DNA from: Catenovulum sp. 2E275
GTDB taxonomy: Bacteria; Pseudomonadota; Gammaproteobacteria; Enterobacterales; Alteromonadaceae
Length of the DNA: 64,000 nucleotides
Reading direction: 5' to 3'
NCBI RefSeq assembly: GCF_025515275.1
Contig: NZ_JAOPFU010000001.1
Span: 186,001 to 250,000, forward strand
In this document: positions 55,481 through 63,897 of the stretch, one piece after another
Position numbering within the stretch: position 1 is the stretch's first letter
Layout of the letters: the number at the start of each line of letters is the position of its first letter
Position numbers and translations under genes: made by a program
Notes under the pieces: model-generated
What the model was told of the DNA's origin: nothing
Seen by the model: only the letters and a program-made list of their open reading frames with translations
Database searches by the model: none

Positions 55481-56074
55481 ATGTCACCAAAAATGAAATT
55501 CAAATTATTTTCGCTGCCAATTATCCTATTACCGATTTATTTCGTTTTATCTCAACCTATTTGGGCTGCTCAAAATTTTGACCCAGCCTTTAAAATGATT
55601 GAATGGCCCGAGCTTCTGCCAAAAGACGATTTAGATGCCTTAATGGATCCACCAGATTATTTAACACAAATAATGGATGGTAGTGAAAATGATACTTTAG
55701 AAGCATTTAAGCAAACAGAAAAGCTGGACGACAAAACCAAGCGCTACCAACAAGCGCTAAGTTCACACCGAGTGATAGCTGAGTTTAATAATAAAAAAAT
55801 CCGTATTCCCGGATTTGTTGTACCTATTTTTGTTGACCAATCACAAAAAGCGATAAGCTTTTTTATTGTGCCTTATTTTGGCGCTTGTCTACACATGCCA
55901 CCACCTCCGCCAAATCAAATTATTTATGTCGATTATGAGCAAGGCCTAACCGTTAACAATTTATATGACCCGTTTTGGTTTGAAGGCACAATCACAATAG
56001 AAAACACGACAAACGACATTGCAGCATCAGCTTACCAAATGAATATTAAGCGAATATCACCTTACGATGAATAG
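55481..56074 (+). CDS. DUF3299 exported protein (probable zinc-responsive partner of the ABC transporter)
   Basis: 197 residues with a signal peptide or anchor (about 5-30, LFSLPIILLPIYFVLSQPIWAA). The C-terminal domain has the DUF3299 features RIPGFVVPIF, FFIVPYFGACLHMPPPPPNQ (Cys-His with a Pro run) and LYDPFWFEGTI. The family is periplasmic and of unknown biochemistry; in Vibrio-type genomes it sits with an ABC ATPase/permease pair in a zinc-repressed cluster (family knowledge). A second ATG (55493) gives a similar signal; neither has a good ribosome site, so the start is uncertain. Confidence 0.8.
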   Translation: MSPKMKFKLFSLPIILLPIYFVLSQPIWAAQNFDPAFKMIEWPELLPKDDLDALMDPPDYLTQIMDGSENDTLEAFKQTEKLDDKTKRYQQALSSHRVIAEFNNKKIRIPGFVVPIFVDQSQKAISFFIVPYFGACLHMPPPPPNQIIYVDYEQGLTVNNLYDPFWFEGTITIENTTNDIAASAYQMNIKRISPYDE

Positions 56075-56188
56075 CTATAAACGCCATTAATTAAAAAGCG
56101 ATTTGCAAAATCTTGTGTACTAACTTATGCCATTTTAAAAGATTAGCCGCTGCCGTGTTTGCGTTCAAATTTATAGTTTAAAATGCTC

Positions 56189-56638
56189 TTAATCCATTTT
56201 TTCACCACAAAGTGATTTATTATTTATATTCGATTCAAATAATGAGTACTTGAGCTTGTCGTAAGACCAATTAAAAATGATCGCAAAAATTAAGAAAAAG
56301 ATGATGATCCCTAGATCTAACTTGAGCGCATTTAGAAAATCTATATTTAATAGGTACATAATAATAGGTAGTGTAAGCACAACTAAACCGGCTTCAAATA
56401 AAACCCCATGTACAATACGTATTAATATTCCTCTATCTATCCGATTTTCACCAAAAAAATGATCAAAAATCTTGTTGTAAACAAAGTTCCAGCACATTGC
56501 TATAAGACCTAATGTAATGGTAATTACAGTCAGATTTTTAGTGCTGAGTTCACTTAATAGACTTCCTAACGGAATTAAAATTATTAATGCAACAATTTCA
56601 AACAGCATACTATGGAAAATTCGTTCTTTATTTGACAT
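56189..56638 (-). CDS. PACE-family (AceI-like) small multidrug efflux protein
   Basis: 149 residues with four membrane helices in two tandem bacterial-transmembrane-pair modules (ERIFHSMLFEIVALIILIPL and RGILIRIVHGVLFEAGLVVL, each starting with a R-I-x-H-x-x-x-F-E pattern). Glu14 of the first module corresponds to the essential acidic residue of AceI. The frame runs 51 codons further, but ATG 56638 has a GAGGAG site 8 bases upstream, so the longer form is rejected. Transport of biocides such as chlorhexidine, or of polyamines, is known for the family. Divergent LysR gene is the likely regulator, as in aceI-aceR. Confidence 0.87.
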   Translation of the reverse strand: MSNKERIFHSMLFEIVALIILIPLGSLLSELSTKNLTVITITLGLIAMCWNFVYNKIFDHFFGENRIDRGILIRIVHGVLFEAGLVVLTLPIIMYLLNIDFLNALKLDLGIIIFFLIFAIIFNWSYDKLKYSLFESNINNKSLCGEKMD

Positions 56639-56721
56639 TAAAATCTCCTCAAAATTAGATTGAAGAAAATAATATCTATATTTAATATACATTAAAGTTA
56701 GTAACCATCTAAAAAACAGAT

Positions 56722-57612
56722 ATGTTAAGTTTACAACAATTGCGGGTTTTTGTTGTCTGTGCTGAAGAAGGCACATTCTCTTCAGCAGCAAGAAAACTAG
56801 GAAAAGCTCAGTCAGTAGTCAGTCATACGATAGCTAATTTAGAAATTGATTTAAACCTTGAGTTATTCGATAGAACGACTCGTAACCCTAAGCTAACCAA
56901 GCACGGAGCAAGATTATTACCTCATGCAAGAGCAACCCTACAACAATCACAAGAGTTTCATTCTGTTGCTCATTCAATGGACCTAGACAATGAAAGTGAG
57001 CTAGAAATTGCTGTCGATCCGTCTCTATTGTTCTCTAATCTTTATAAACTTTTGGATAGATTCAATTTGCAATTCCCTGAGACCAATCTCACTCTTAATG
57101 TAGCAAAAAGCTGTGATATCCCTCATTTAGTTAAATCAGGACAAACCCATTTTGGCTTAATGCTAATTGATGGAACTATGCCAACAGGCGTTGAGCTAGG
57201 CTTATTAGGACACTTACCTTTTTGTGTCGTCGCACATCATAACCATCCATTGAGTCAATTAAAAAGTGTTACTCGCTCTTCCCTGGCACTTCATCGCCAA
57301 TTAGTTTTTCAAAGTACAGAAGGTAAACCCGCGGCGCTATTACCAGAAATATCACCGCACAAATACTGTAGTAATGACTTTACAGTCATCAGAGATATGG
57401 CTGAGCTTAATTTAGGATGGGGTTATTTACCGACTCATATATTAGAAAATATGCCTGCAAATAGCCCCCTCGTCAAATTACCAATCAGTTTTGACATTCA
57501 AACTTGGACGATACCCGTCGATAGAGTTATGCAAATTGATGGTATCAGAGGAAGCGCACTCAAATGGTTAGAAGCTGAATCAAGAAATTTATTTTCTGTT
57601 GCAGTAAAGTGA
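56722..57612 (+). CDS. LysR-family regulator, AceR-like by context
   Basis: 296 residues with an N-terminal winged HTH (LSLQQLRVFVVCAEEGTFSS, then AARKLGKAQSVVSHTIANLE) and a LysR effector-binding domain. Divergent from the PACE efflux gene over 83 bp, it probably activates that gene when a substrate binds; this is inferred from the arrangement. No clear ribosome site is seen before ATG 56722, and no alternative start keeps the HTH. Confidence 0.87.
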   Translation: MLSLQQLRVFVVCAEEGTFSSAARKLGKAQSVVSHTIANLEIDLNLELFDRTTRNPKLTKHGARLLPHARATLQQSQEFHSVAHSMDLDNESELEIAVDPSLLFSNLYKLLDRFNLQFPETNLTLNVAKSCDIPHLVKSGQTHFGLMLIDGTMPTGVELGLLGHLPFCVVAHHNHPLSQLKSVTRSSLALHRQLVFQSTEGKPAALLPEISPHKYCSNDFTVIRDMAELNLGWGYLPTHILENMPANSPLVKLPISFDIQTWTIPVDRVMQIDGIRGSALKWLEAESRNLFSVAVK

Positions 57613-57677
57613 ATACTCACTACCGCTTCATAGGCTCTGTATGCTTAAAAATAAACACATAGTGTATTTTATTAAAA

Positions 57678-57704
57678 TAGCAGGCTCGGGCATAAAACCT
57701 GCTA
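57678..57704 (-). terminator. Terminator of the pectinesterase gene
   Basis: TAGCAGG (57678-57684) pairs with CCTGCTA (57698-57704); on the minus strand a TTTTAAT run follows. Located 17 bp past the stop codon. Confidence 0.6.
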
Positions 57705-57720
57705 CAGGTATTAATACCAC

Positions 57721-58674
57721 TTAAAAAGCTGGTTGCCAGTCACCTAAAATATTCTTTTTAGTGTAATCAGCCGCTTGAGAGGCAACCATAACTTGGCTCC
57801 AACTGGCTCGTTGCTTAGTTTGAGCGCCTTTGCCTGTATTACCGTATTCAGCATAAAACACGGTTTTTTCGTTTTCTGTGCTGTTCCAGTTATCCCAACC
57901 TATAGGTAAAATATGAGCACCAAACTCAGAGTTTATAAAAACGGTTTTTGCGTAACGGCGCCACGGGCGACCTAAATAAGCTTGATCGACACCTTTGGCT
58001 GCGGTTAATTTACACTGGTTAAATACAAAGCCAAATGGTTGGCCTTGTGGTGTAGAGGCGGCTGTCACAAATGAGTTACTCAGCGATTTAATTTCGCAGT
58101 TTTCAAACAGCGCAGTACCTTCGCCAAAAATAAAATCGGTTGTGCCTTCAACATAACAGTTTTTAAAGTAAGTACGCGCCCCCTCACCGGCTAGGTAAAG
58201 TGTATCTTGATTTCCTTTTAAACTTACATTTAAAAATGAGGCTCTGTCGGCTTCTACATGCAAGGCAACCGCTTGTCCAACCGGTCCGGCTGAATTAATC
58301 ACCGTTAAGTTTTCGGCATGAAAATCATTACCCGCAACTTTTAGGGTAAAAGTGTGAAAAGTGCTGTTGCGGCCTTTATCAATTTTATCAAAATGATCGT
58401 TATAAGTGATGATGGTGCCATCGCGACTTTCACCAATCAGTGAAACTTTGGTATTCCATGAATACACTTCTACTTTCTCATTGTAGATACCATCTTTAAT
58501 ATAAATTTTGATCGGTACATCAGGGAAGGTTTTGGTGGCATAAATCGCTTGCTGAATTTGGCTAAAATCACCAGAGCCATCTTTAGCAACCACTAGCTCG
58601 GTTTTATAATTGACTTTGGCGTGTACGCCAAAGCTGGCTATGACTAATAAAACAGAAATCCAGATTGTTTTCAT
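57721..58674 (-). CDS. Pectin methylesterase (CE8)
   Basis: It removes methyl groups from homogalacturonan outside the cytoplasm, exposing it to polygalacturonases and lyases. The 317-residue precursor has a signal peptide (about 1-19, ending GVHAK). The parallel beta-helix carries all CE8 motifs: GQAVAL (133-138), GNQDTLY with acid Asp157 (154-160), GTTDFIFG with nucleophile Asp180 (178-184), and LGRPWRRYA with Arg236 and Trp238. GAGGTG precedes ATG 58674. It has a terminator of its own and no co-transcribed partner, but belongs functionally with the GH28-like and GH105 genes at the left of the window. Confidence 0.94.
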   Translation of the reverse strand: MKTIWISVLLVIASFGVHAKVNYKTELVVAKDGSGDFSQIQQAIYATKTFPDVPIKIYIKDGIYNEKVEVYSWNTKVSLIGESRDGTIITYNDHFDKIDKGRNSTFHTFTLKVAGNDFHAENLTVINSAGPVGQAVALHVEADRASFLNVSLKGNQDTLYLAGEGARTYFKNCYVEGTTDFIFGEGTALFENCEIKSLSNSFVTAASTPQGQPFGFVFNQCKLTAAKGVDQAYLGRPWRRYAKTVFINSEFGAHILPIGWDNWNSTENEKTVFYAEYGNTGKGAQTKQRASWSQVMVASQAADYTKKNILGDWQPAF

Positions 58675-58964
58675 TCAAACACCTCACTTTATTATTTCAA
58701 TTTTTATTGGATACTCGTAACGCTATAGTAAAACTAATTTAAATATAAAATAACAAGTTAAGTGAAAATATTGACTATAAAAATCACAACTGGTGGAAAA
58801 GTGCGGGTATTTCGTCTGATAAACCTGAACTTCGTATAAGAAATGTTGAAGTAAATTCCTCAACAATTGGATTAAATAATACCTAACTTATTTTACGTTC
58901 CAACGATGAGAGACGGAAAAATAACCCGTTGGGCAAATTTTATTACGCGCAGTTCAGGTTGATT

Positions 58965-59015
58965 AACCTTTGCTTAAGATAAGTAGTTAGCTATGTATTA
59001 TCTTAAGCAGAGGTT
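58965..59015. repeat. Long inverted repeat downstream of efpL, in a 377-bp gene-free stretch
   Basis: 18-base arms (58965-58982 and 58998-59015; one mismatch) around a 15-base loop, core TGCTTAAGATAA. No T-run follows on either strand, so it is not a textbook terminator. The rest of 58675-59051 shows no gene. Confidence 0.5.
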
Positions 59016-59051
59016 AGTAGATTAGTTGTATCAATTTGAGCTTAAATAAAA

Positions 59052-59618
59052 TTAAGCGCGGCCAGCAAATTTATACTCAACCGTATTGATTTTAATTTTA
59101 TCGCCAGTAGAAATATGTTCCGGCACTTGTACCACTAAGCCTGTAGTTAATGTGGCAGGTTTTGTTCTAGCGCTGGCAGAGGCACCTTTAATCGACGGCG
59201 CAGTTTCAACAATTTCTAATACAACAATCCCCGGTAATTCAATGGCAACTGGTGCTTCTTTTATAATAACCACATGAATGCCTTTGGTTTCTTCGTTAAT
59301 AAACTGAACTTCTTCGGCAATCACGTTTTTATTTAAATGGTAAGGTGTGTAATCTTCGTTATCCATAAATACATATTCGTCACCATCCACGTATGAAAAC
59401 ATAGCTTCGCGGCGAGTTAAATCAGCCAGATTTAACATATCCGAATCTTTAAATGTTTCATCTAACTTAGCACCCGTTATAACATCGTATAAACGCATAC
59501 GATATAAGCTGCCGCCAGCACGACCTTGCGGTACAGAGCGGACAATATCATGTACCATCATGACACGACCATCGACTTCAATCGCATTATTCTTTTTAAT
59601 TTCACTCGCTTTAGGCAT
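59052..59618 (-). CDS. efpL: Elongation factor P-like protein EfpL (YeiP)
   Basis: It relieves ribosome stalling at proline-rich motifs. Its 188 residues form three OB/KOW-type domains; [23 protein letters not shown] and [31 protein letters not shown] are family hallmarks. Arg33 (QGRAGG) sits at the loop tip exactly where E. coli YeiP has Arg33, so this is EfpL and not the lysine-modified EF-P. The frame offers an upstream TTG (59633), but ATG 59618 gives the conserved start with GAGG upstream. The 5' leader contains a 63-bp sequence repeated exactly at 63835-63897, and a decayed ISAs1 element begins just beyond it. Confidence 0.93.
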   Translation of the reverse strand: MPKASEIKKNNAIEVDGRVMMVHDIVRSVPQGRAGGSLYRMRLYDVITGAKLDETFKDSDMLNLADLTRREAMFSYVDGDEYVFMDNEDYTPYHLNKNVIAEEVQFINEETKGIHVVIIKEAPVAIELPGIVVLEIVETAPSIKGASASARTKPATLTTGLVVQVPEHISTGDKIKINTVEYKFAGRA

Positions 59619-59636
59619 AGGTTTAATCCTCAAAAA

Positions 59637-59699
59637 AATTTTGCTGGAAAATAGCAGAGTTTTTGCAACTCACCAATAGGCAAATGAAGAAATATTTAA
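59637..59699. repeat. 63-bp exact repeat, copy 1 (efpL leader)
   Basis: Identical over 63 bases to 63835-63897, same orientation. It starts 19 bp upstream of the efpL ATG and ends 6 bp before the left end of the ISAs1 element. It can fold through GCTGGAAAATAGC. Confidence 0.9.
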
Positions 59700-59705
59700 G
59701 CCAAT

Positions 59706-60909
59706 CACGGCAAGATCATACTTTACTTGCCCTATGTACCTAACTTGTGATCAAATCTAGCTTTTTACGGCTAGCCTCCATGTCTTTTATCGAACATTTC
59801 AGCAATCTTGAAGATAACCGCTCACATATTAATAAGAAATACGAACTACTGGATATTATTTTCCTCACAGTATCTGCCATGTTGTCGGGTGCTGAAGGAT
59901 GGAAAGACATTAAGCAATTTGGTGACAGTAAACTCGATTGGTTACGTAAGTTCAGGCCTTTTGAATCCGGTATTCCAGTTGATGATACCATTGCACGTAT
60001 CATTAGTGCTTTAGAGCCTGAAGCATTACTCACCTCTTTTGTGAATTGGGTAAACGAGTTCAGGGAGTATGAAGGCCAAGCAGTTATTGCCTTCGATGGC
60101 AAAACATTAAGACATTCGTTTGATGGAGATAGAAAAACAGCGATACACAGTGTATCGGCCTATGCTGTAGAACAAGGACTCGTATTGGCTCAATGCAAAT
60201 CATTGAGTAAGAAAAATGAAGTATCAACTGTAATGGAGTTAATTGAACTACTTGAACTAAAAGGCCAAGTGGTGACAGCGGATGCGATGCATTGTTTGAA
60301 AAAAGTCACTAAAGCCATTGATAAAAACGGTGGTGATTACGCTTTACAAGTGAAGAATAACCAAGGAAAACTGATAAGTGAAATTAAGGCTTCCTTCCAT
60401 AAGATACGTCGAGATGAACCTCAGTTAATTCAATCCTAATACACTGAGTATCACAAACGACGGTCATGGTCGTGTCGAGCATAGACAATGTGCAATTACC
60501 CGTTACAAACTGGTTAGAGGAGCGCAAAGGATGGTCGAAGCTAAGTTCAGTCGTAGAAGTGACGAGAACACGTTATATCAATGGAAAAGAAAGTACAGAA
60601 GCAGCGTATTACATAAGCTCATTGCCCATTGATTTACCACAAATTGCGAGAGTGATTAGAAGTCACTGGGCTATTGAGAATTCGTCACATTGGGTATTAG
60701 ATGTCACATTCAAGGAAGATGATTCACGTATTAGGCGTGGAGATGCTCCAGAAAACATGGCTACCTTTCGGATATTTGCGATGAATTTAGCTCGTATAAG
60801 TCCTATCAAAGACAGCATAAAAGGAAAGCTCAAGCAGGCTGCTTGGTCTGATGAAGCAAGGGAACAACTCTTATTTGGTTGAAAAATGGGCAAGTATGAT
60901 TTTGCCCTG
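59706..60909 (+). mobile_element. Decayed ISAs1-family insertion sequence (about 1.2 kb)
   Basis: The ends are imperfect inverted repeats: left CACGGCAAGATCATACTT (59706-59723), right complement CAGGGCAAAATCATACTT (60892-60909). Between them is an ISAs1-type transposase with frame breaks. No matching target duplication flanks the ends (left ...AAGCCAAT, right TAATATAT...), which points to a rearrangement after insertion. The right end joins directly to a LOG-gene fragment. Confidence 0.82.
59780..60882 (+). pseudogene. ISAs1-family transposase, broken by frameshifts
   Basis: The first part (59780-60439) has MSFIEHFSNLEDNRSH, AMLSGAEGWKDI, DDTIARIISALEPE, VIAFDGKTLRHSFD and VTADAMHCLKK, the N-terminal and first DDE segments of ISAs1 transposases. 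It stops at 60437-60439. The expected GHGRVEHRQCAIT motif then lies in the next frame (about 60460-60500), and WLEERKGWSKLSSVVEV to RSHWAIENSSHWVLDVTF (catalytic Glu region) in a third frame ending at 60882. Two frame breaks within about 90 bases make an active enzyme unlikely. Confidence 0.88.
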
Positions 60910-60910
60910 T

Positions 60911-61075
60911 AATATATACGGATTTTACGGCCCTTTGATTGACATGATCTCAAAAATGTCGACTGAAGGATTTTTAAAACCAGAATACGCAAACATGCTA
61001 ATTATCACGGATGATCCTGAAGAATTATTAACGTCAATCACCTCATATAAGGCACCAAAACAAAAATGGACCTAA
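60911..61075 (+). pseudogene. 3' fragment of a LOG-family (cytokinin riboside phosphoribohydrolase-like) gene
   Basis: Immediately after the insertion-sequence end the frame reads NIYGFYGPLIDMISKM, STEGFLKPEYANMLIITDDP and EELLTSITSYK, then a stop at 61073-61075. This matches the C-terminal helix region of LOG/TIGR00730 proteins (pattern N-x-x-G-F/Y-Y-x-P-L). The catalytic PGGxGTxxE part is absent, so only about 54 residues remain. Deletion by the insertion element explains the truncation. Confidence 0.8.
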
Positions 61076-61111
61076 TTGAGTTTAGCCTACGGTGAGTATT
61101 TTAAGCTGGCT

Positions 61112-61194
61112 TGGGTATGAGTTTAGCTTAGCTCAAAACTCATACCCAGTTATTTGAAATAAATGCTTAGTACTTTGATAAGCGCTAAGCATTT
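61112..61194. terminator. Two hairpins between LOG fragment and TonB receptor
   Basis: First: perfect 13-base arms TGGGTATGAGTTT (61112-61124) and 61136-61148. Second: AAATGCTTAG (61161-61170) with CTAAGCATTT (61185-61194), followed by TTTTTC-type sequence on the plus strand. They separate convergent units. Confidence 0.65.
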
Positions 61195-61202
61195 TTCTAA
61201 TT

Positions 61203-61262
61203 TTAGATTTTAAAACCTTAGATTTCAAAACACTAGACTTTAAGATGTTAGACTTTAAAAGC
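61203..61262. repeat. Four degenerate tandem repeats of about 15 bp
   Basis: Units at 61203-61217, 61218-61233, 61234-61247 and 61248-61262 share the pattern TTAGA(T/C)TTTAAAA. The last unit overlaps the stop and final codons of the TonB receptor. Confidence 0.6.
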
Positions 61263-63390
61263 TATAGCTAACACCTAGATTTAAGTTTGCACCTGCGCCT
61301 TTGACGCTATATCCGGTGCCATAACGAAAAGCTTGCGCTCGCGCAGGGAAATAATCTTCATTAAGCAAATTTTCAATACCCGCAAACAACTGCCAGTTGT
61401 TTAATTGATAGTTTGCCGACAGATTTAACACATCATAACTGTCTATCGGTCCCTGATCGCCAGTATAAAACCCATCGGTATTTGGGTTAAAACGATTTCG
61501 GCTAAATACATGTAACCAATACAAACTTAAACTTAAATCATTATCTGCACGATATCGCACTGCGCTGGTTAATTTTGGCGCGCTAATTTGTCGAGCGCCA
61601 AGGTATACATCATTCTTGGTATCTTTGCCCTCAGTGTAACCATAAGCGGTGCTCAGTTGCCATGCATCCGACAAGCGATATTCAGCAGATGCTTCGTAAC
61701 CCCAAATTTTTTGTGGTGCACGTACCGGTTTATATATACCCGTATCCGTATCTAACTGGCTACCTGTGCCCAGTTCTGATTTACTTTGGTATAACGCAAA
61801 ATTGAAATACAAAGCATCCAATTGGCTACTAAAGCCAGCTTCATAATTTTTAATCACAGAAGCTTCGCTTTGAACTAGGTTAATATCGTTAACGGTTGCG
61901 GTACGCAGCAATAAACCGAGATCTGGCACTTCAAAGCCTTCGGAATAACTGATATACGGAGAAAATGCCTCAGACCAGCGATAGCGTAAACCTAAATTAT
62001 AAGTAGTAGCATCATAGTCAATATCGCCACCCGTCACAGCCATAGGTGTAGAACACACCTCGGCACTTCGGCATAATTTTAGCGTATTGTAATCGTCAAC
62101 TGACACACTGATAGATTCATTTCGAACACCCGCTTTAACTGTCCAATCATCACCTAATTCCCATTTACTTTGGACAAAAAACGCATTTGATCCCATATCC
62201 ATTTCAGGCACCCAGATACGCCCGTCTAAAAATGGTTGTGAAGTCACATCTTGTAAAAAGTCGGCACCGTAAATAAAGGTTGCATAGACCTCACCCAAAG
62301 CAACTTGGCTGGTCAAAACAGCACGTAAGCCATTTTTTTCCGATAAAATGGCAGATTGTCCACCATCATATCCCAAATCTGGGTTGGCTAAGGTTGCAGA
62401 CCAGAAAAAGACGTTATCCACTTTCTGACGGTACGCATCCACTGTCAGCGCTGTATTTTCAAACAAGGCATCATCTTTATATTTGAGCATCAGATTATAG
62501 TTGCCTTCAGGGCCTTGCGCCGCACCTTGTTTTGTTTCTCCAACTGCTAAAGGCACTGCATAGGTTTTTTCGCCAAGATCAATATTGCCGGCGATATCTC
62601 GGTAGTTAGCGTCCTGATCTGAGTCATAATAATTGTAGGTGAACTGTACTGAGCGATTATCGTCCAAACTATAGGCTAATTTAACAAATGCATCTCGTTG
62701 ACGGCTGTCTGAAATACCATACTGTAGTCCAAGAATATCGCCCTCTGCATCTCGCTGAACACCATGTTTTTCTTGAGATAATTTAATCACATAACCTAGG
62801 TTCTGATTTTGACCATCTACGGAAATCACACTACGATAACCTAAACTATCTTCAGTATTAACTAAGCTCGTACGCACTGATTGCGAAAGCATGATATTCG
62901 CTTTGCCCGTGCCTGGTTTTTGGGTGATGTAATTAATCACACCGCCGGCCGCACCATTACCCCAAATTGAGGTAGCGCCATTCACTACTTCAATGCGTTC
63001 AATACTCGCCGCATCTAATGTGCGAATGCCTAAACCGCCATTTCGTAAAGGTGTATCCTGAGGTACACCATCAATCATGACTAATACATTACGGCCACGT
63101 AAAGTTTGACCAAAATTACTGGTACTGCCGGTACTCGGCGCCATACCCGGCACTAAAAGTGCCAATAAATTTTGCAGTTCAGAACTCACCTGAATATTGT
63201 CATTAATAGCTTGTTCGTCAATCAAAGTAATGCTAGCAGGCACTTCTTCCAAACTTTCAACAATACGGCTACCGGTTACTGTGATGCGCTCTGACTTTGT
63301 TTTGTCTTGAATATCATTTGCCAATGTCATGAATGGGCTTAACGCCAATAACACGGCTAAATAGCTCTGCTTGTGCGAATTAAATTTCAT
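61255..63390 (-). CDS. TonB-dependent siderophore-type receptor
   Basis: About 711 residues from ATG 63390. The signal peptide is about 1-24 (SYLAVLLALSPFMTLAND), the TonB box is ERITVTGSR, the plug (about 45-165) reads IVESLEEVPASITLIDEQAI, LRGRNVLVMIDGVPQDTP and IERIEVVNGATSIWGNGAAGG, and the barrel ends in Phe (LNLGVSYSF). Segments EAFSPYISYSEGFEVPDLG and LFAGIENLLNEDYFPARAQ recall ferric-siderophore receptors. The frame extends to a TTG at 63408; ATG 63390 with GGA upstream gives the better signal peptide. A Fur-like box lies about 60 bp upstream. The ligand is probably a ferric chelate. Confidence 0.9.
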   Translation of the reverse strand: MKFNSHKQSYLAVLLALSPFMTLANDIQDKTKSERITVTGSRIVESLEEVPASITLIDEQAINDNIQVSSELQNLLALLVPGMAPSTGSTSNFGQTLRGRNVLVMIDGVPQDTPLRNGGLGIRTLDAASIERIEVVNGATSIWGNGAAGGVINYITQKPGTGKANIMLSQSVRTSLVNTEDSLGYRSVISVDGQNQNLGYVIKLSQEKHGVQRDAEGDILGLQYGISDSRQRDAFVKLAYSLDDNRSVQFTYNYYDSDQDANYRDIAGNIDLGEKTYAVPLAVGETKQGAAQGPEGNYNLMLKYKDDALFENTALTVDAYRQKVDNVFFWSATLANPDLGYDGGQSAILSEKNGLRAVLTSQVALGEVYATFIYGADFLQDVTSQPFLDGRIWVPEMDMGSNAFFVQSKWELGDDWTVKAGVRNESISVSVDDYNTLKLCRSAEVCSTPMAVTGGDIDYDATTYNLGLRYRWSEAFSPYISYSEGFEVPDLGLLLRTATVNDINLVQSEASVIKNYEAGFSSQLDALYFNFALYQSKSELGTGSQLDTDTGIYKPVRAPQKIWGYEASAEYRLSDAWQLSTAYGYTEGKDTKNDVYLGARQISAPKLTSAVRYRADNDLSLSLYWLHVFSRNRFNPNTDGFYTGDQGPIDSYDVLNLSANYQLNNWQLFAGIENLLNEDYFPARAQAFRYGTGYSVKGAGANLNLGVSYSF

Positions 63391-63448
63391 ATATTCCATA
63401 TTAATCAATGATCTAAATTACCATATTATAACCACCAAAAATCATTAT

Positions 63449-63463
63449 TAACAATCATTATCA
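63449..63463 (-). promoter_or_regulatory. Fur-box-like site upstream of the TonB receptor
   Basis: On the minus strand TGATAATGATTGTTA matches the Fur 7-1-7 pattern TGATAAT-n-ATTATCA at 12 of 14 defined bases. Overlapping ATGATAATGATT and AATAATGATT runs (63440-63468) suggest more than one Fur dimer site. Confidence 0.7.
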
Positions 63464-63671
63464 TTTGCAATTTTAGCTATGCAAAATTGAGGTTAAATCG
63501 ATGGAATTAAATAAATTAAGATTTTTAGCGTGATACGCTGACAAAAAATGTTAGCTGAAAAAGACATGTTGAAAATGCCAGATAAGGTCAAAGACTTTGT
63601 TAAACGAAACAGCATAGAGCAAAGATGAAAGATAGCTGAAATTAAATGATTTAATGCGGGGCAATAAAAAA

Positions 63672-63695
63672 CCAGCAGCACAAATGTACTGCTGG
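63672..63695 (-). terminator. Intrinsic terminator for the minus-strand frame ending at 63720
   Basis: CCAGCAG (63672-63678) pairs with CTGCTGG (63689-63695), extended by AC/GT inside, and on the minus strand TTTTTTATT follows. Confidence 0.75.
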
Positions 63696-63719
63696 CTAAA
63701 GTTTACTCAATTCGTAAAA

Positions 63720-63891
63720 CTAAATACTCAGACGCGCCTTATATTCTGGAATTAGTTCAACTTTATCAAATGAGAGTTTGGTTTTTTCACCTGGTTTGAA
63801 ACTTGGTTTGTGCTGTGGTGAAAACTCTTCTAAGAATTTTGCTGGAAAATAGCAGAGTTTTTGCAACTCACCAATAGGCAAATGAAGAAAT
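63720..63891 (-). pseudogene. C-terminal fragment of an unidentified protein
   Basis: The minus-strand frame is open for about 57 codons from a stop near 63893, with no ATG. It ends FSPQHKPSFKPGEKTKLSF, then DKVELIPEYKARLSI and TAG (63720-63722), followed by a proper terminator. The codons for [16 protein letters not shown] lie within the 63-bp repeat. I do not recognise the family. It looks like the end of a real gene whose front was replaced by a rearrangement. Confidence 0.45.
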
Positions 63892-63897
63892 ATTTAA
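63835..63897. repeat. 63-bp exact repeat, copy 2
   Basis: Identical over 63 bases to the efpL leader copy at 59637-59699, direct orientation, about 4.2 kb apart. The flanks on both sides differ. Confidence 0.9.

Noticed and set aside
56639-56791. Longer 200-residue form of the PACE protein
   Set aside because: The extra 51 codons are atypical for the family, and a GAGGAG ribosome site marks the inner ATG at 56638.
59780-60882. Programmed frameshift in the ISAs1 transposase
   Set aside because: Two separate frame breaks are needed and no slippery A-run or pairing structure is evident; ISAs1 enzymes are normally single-frame, so decay is more likely.
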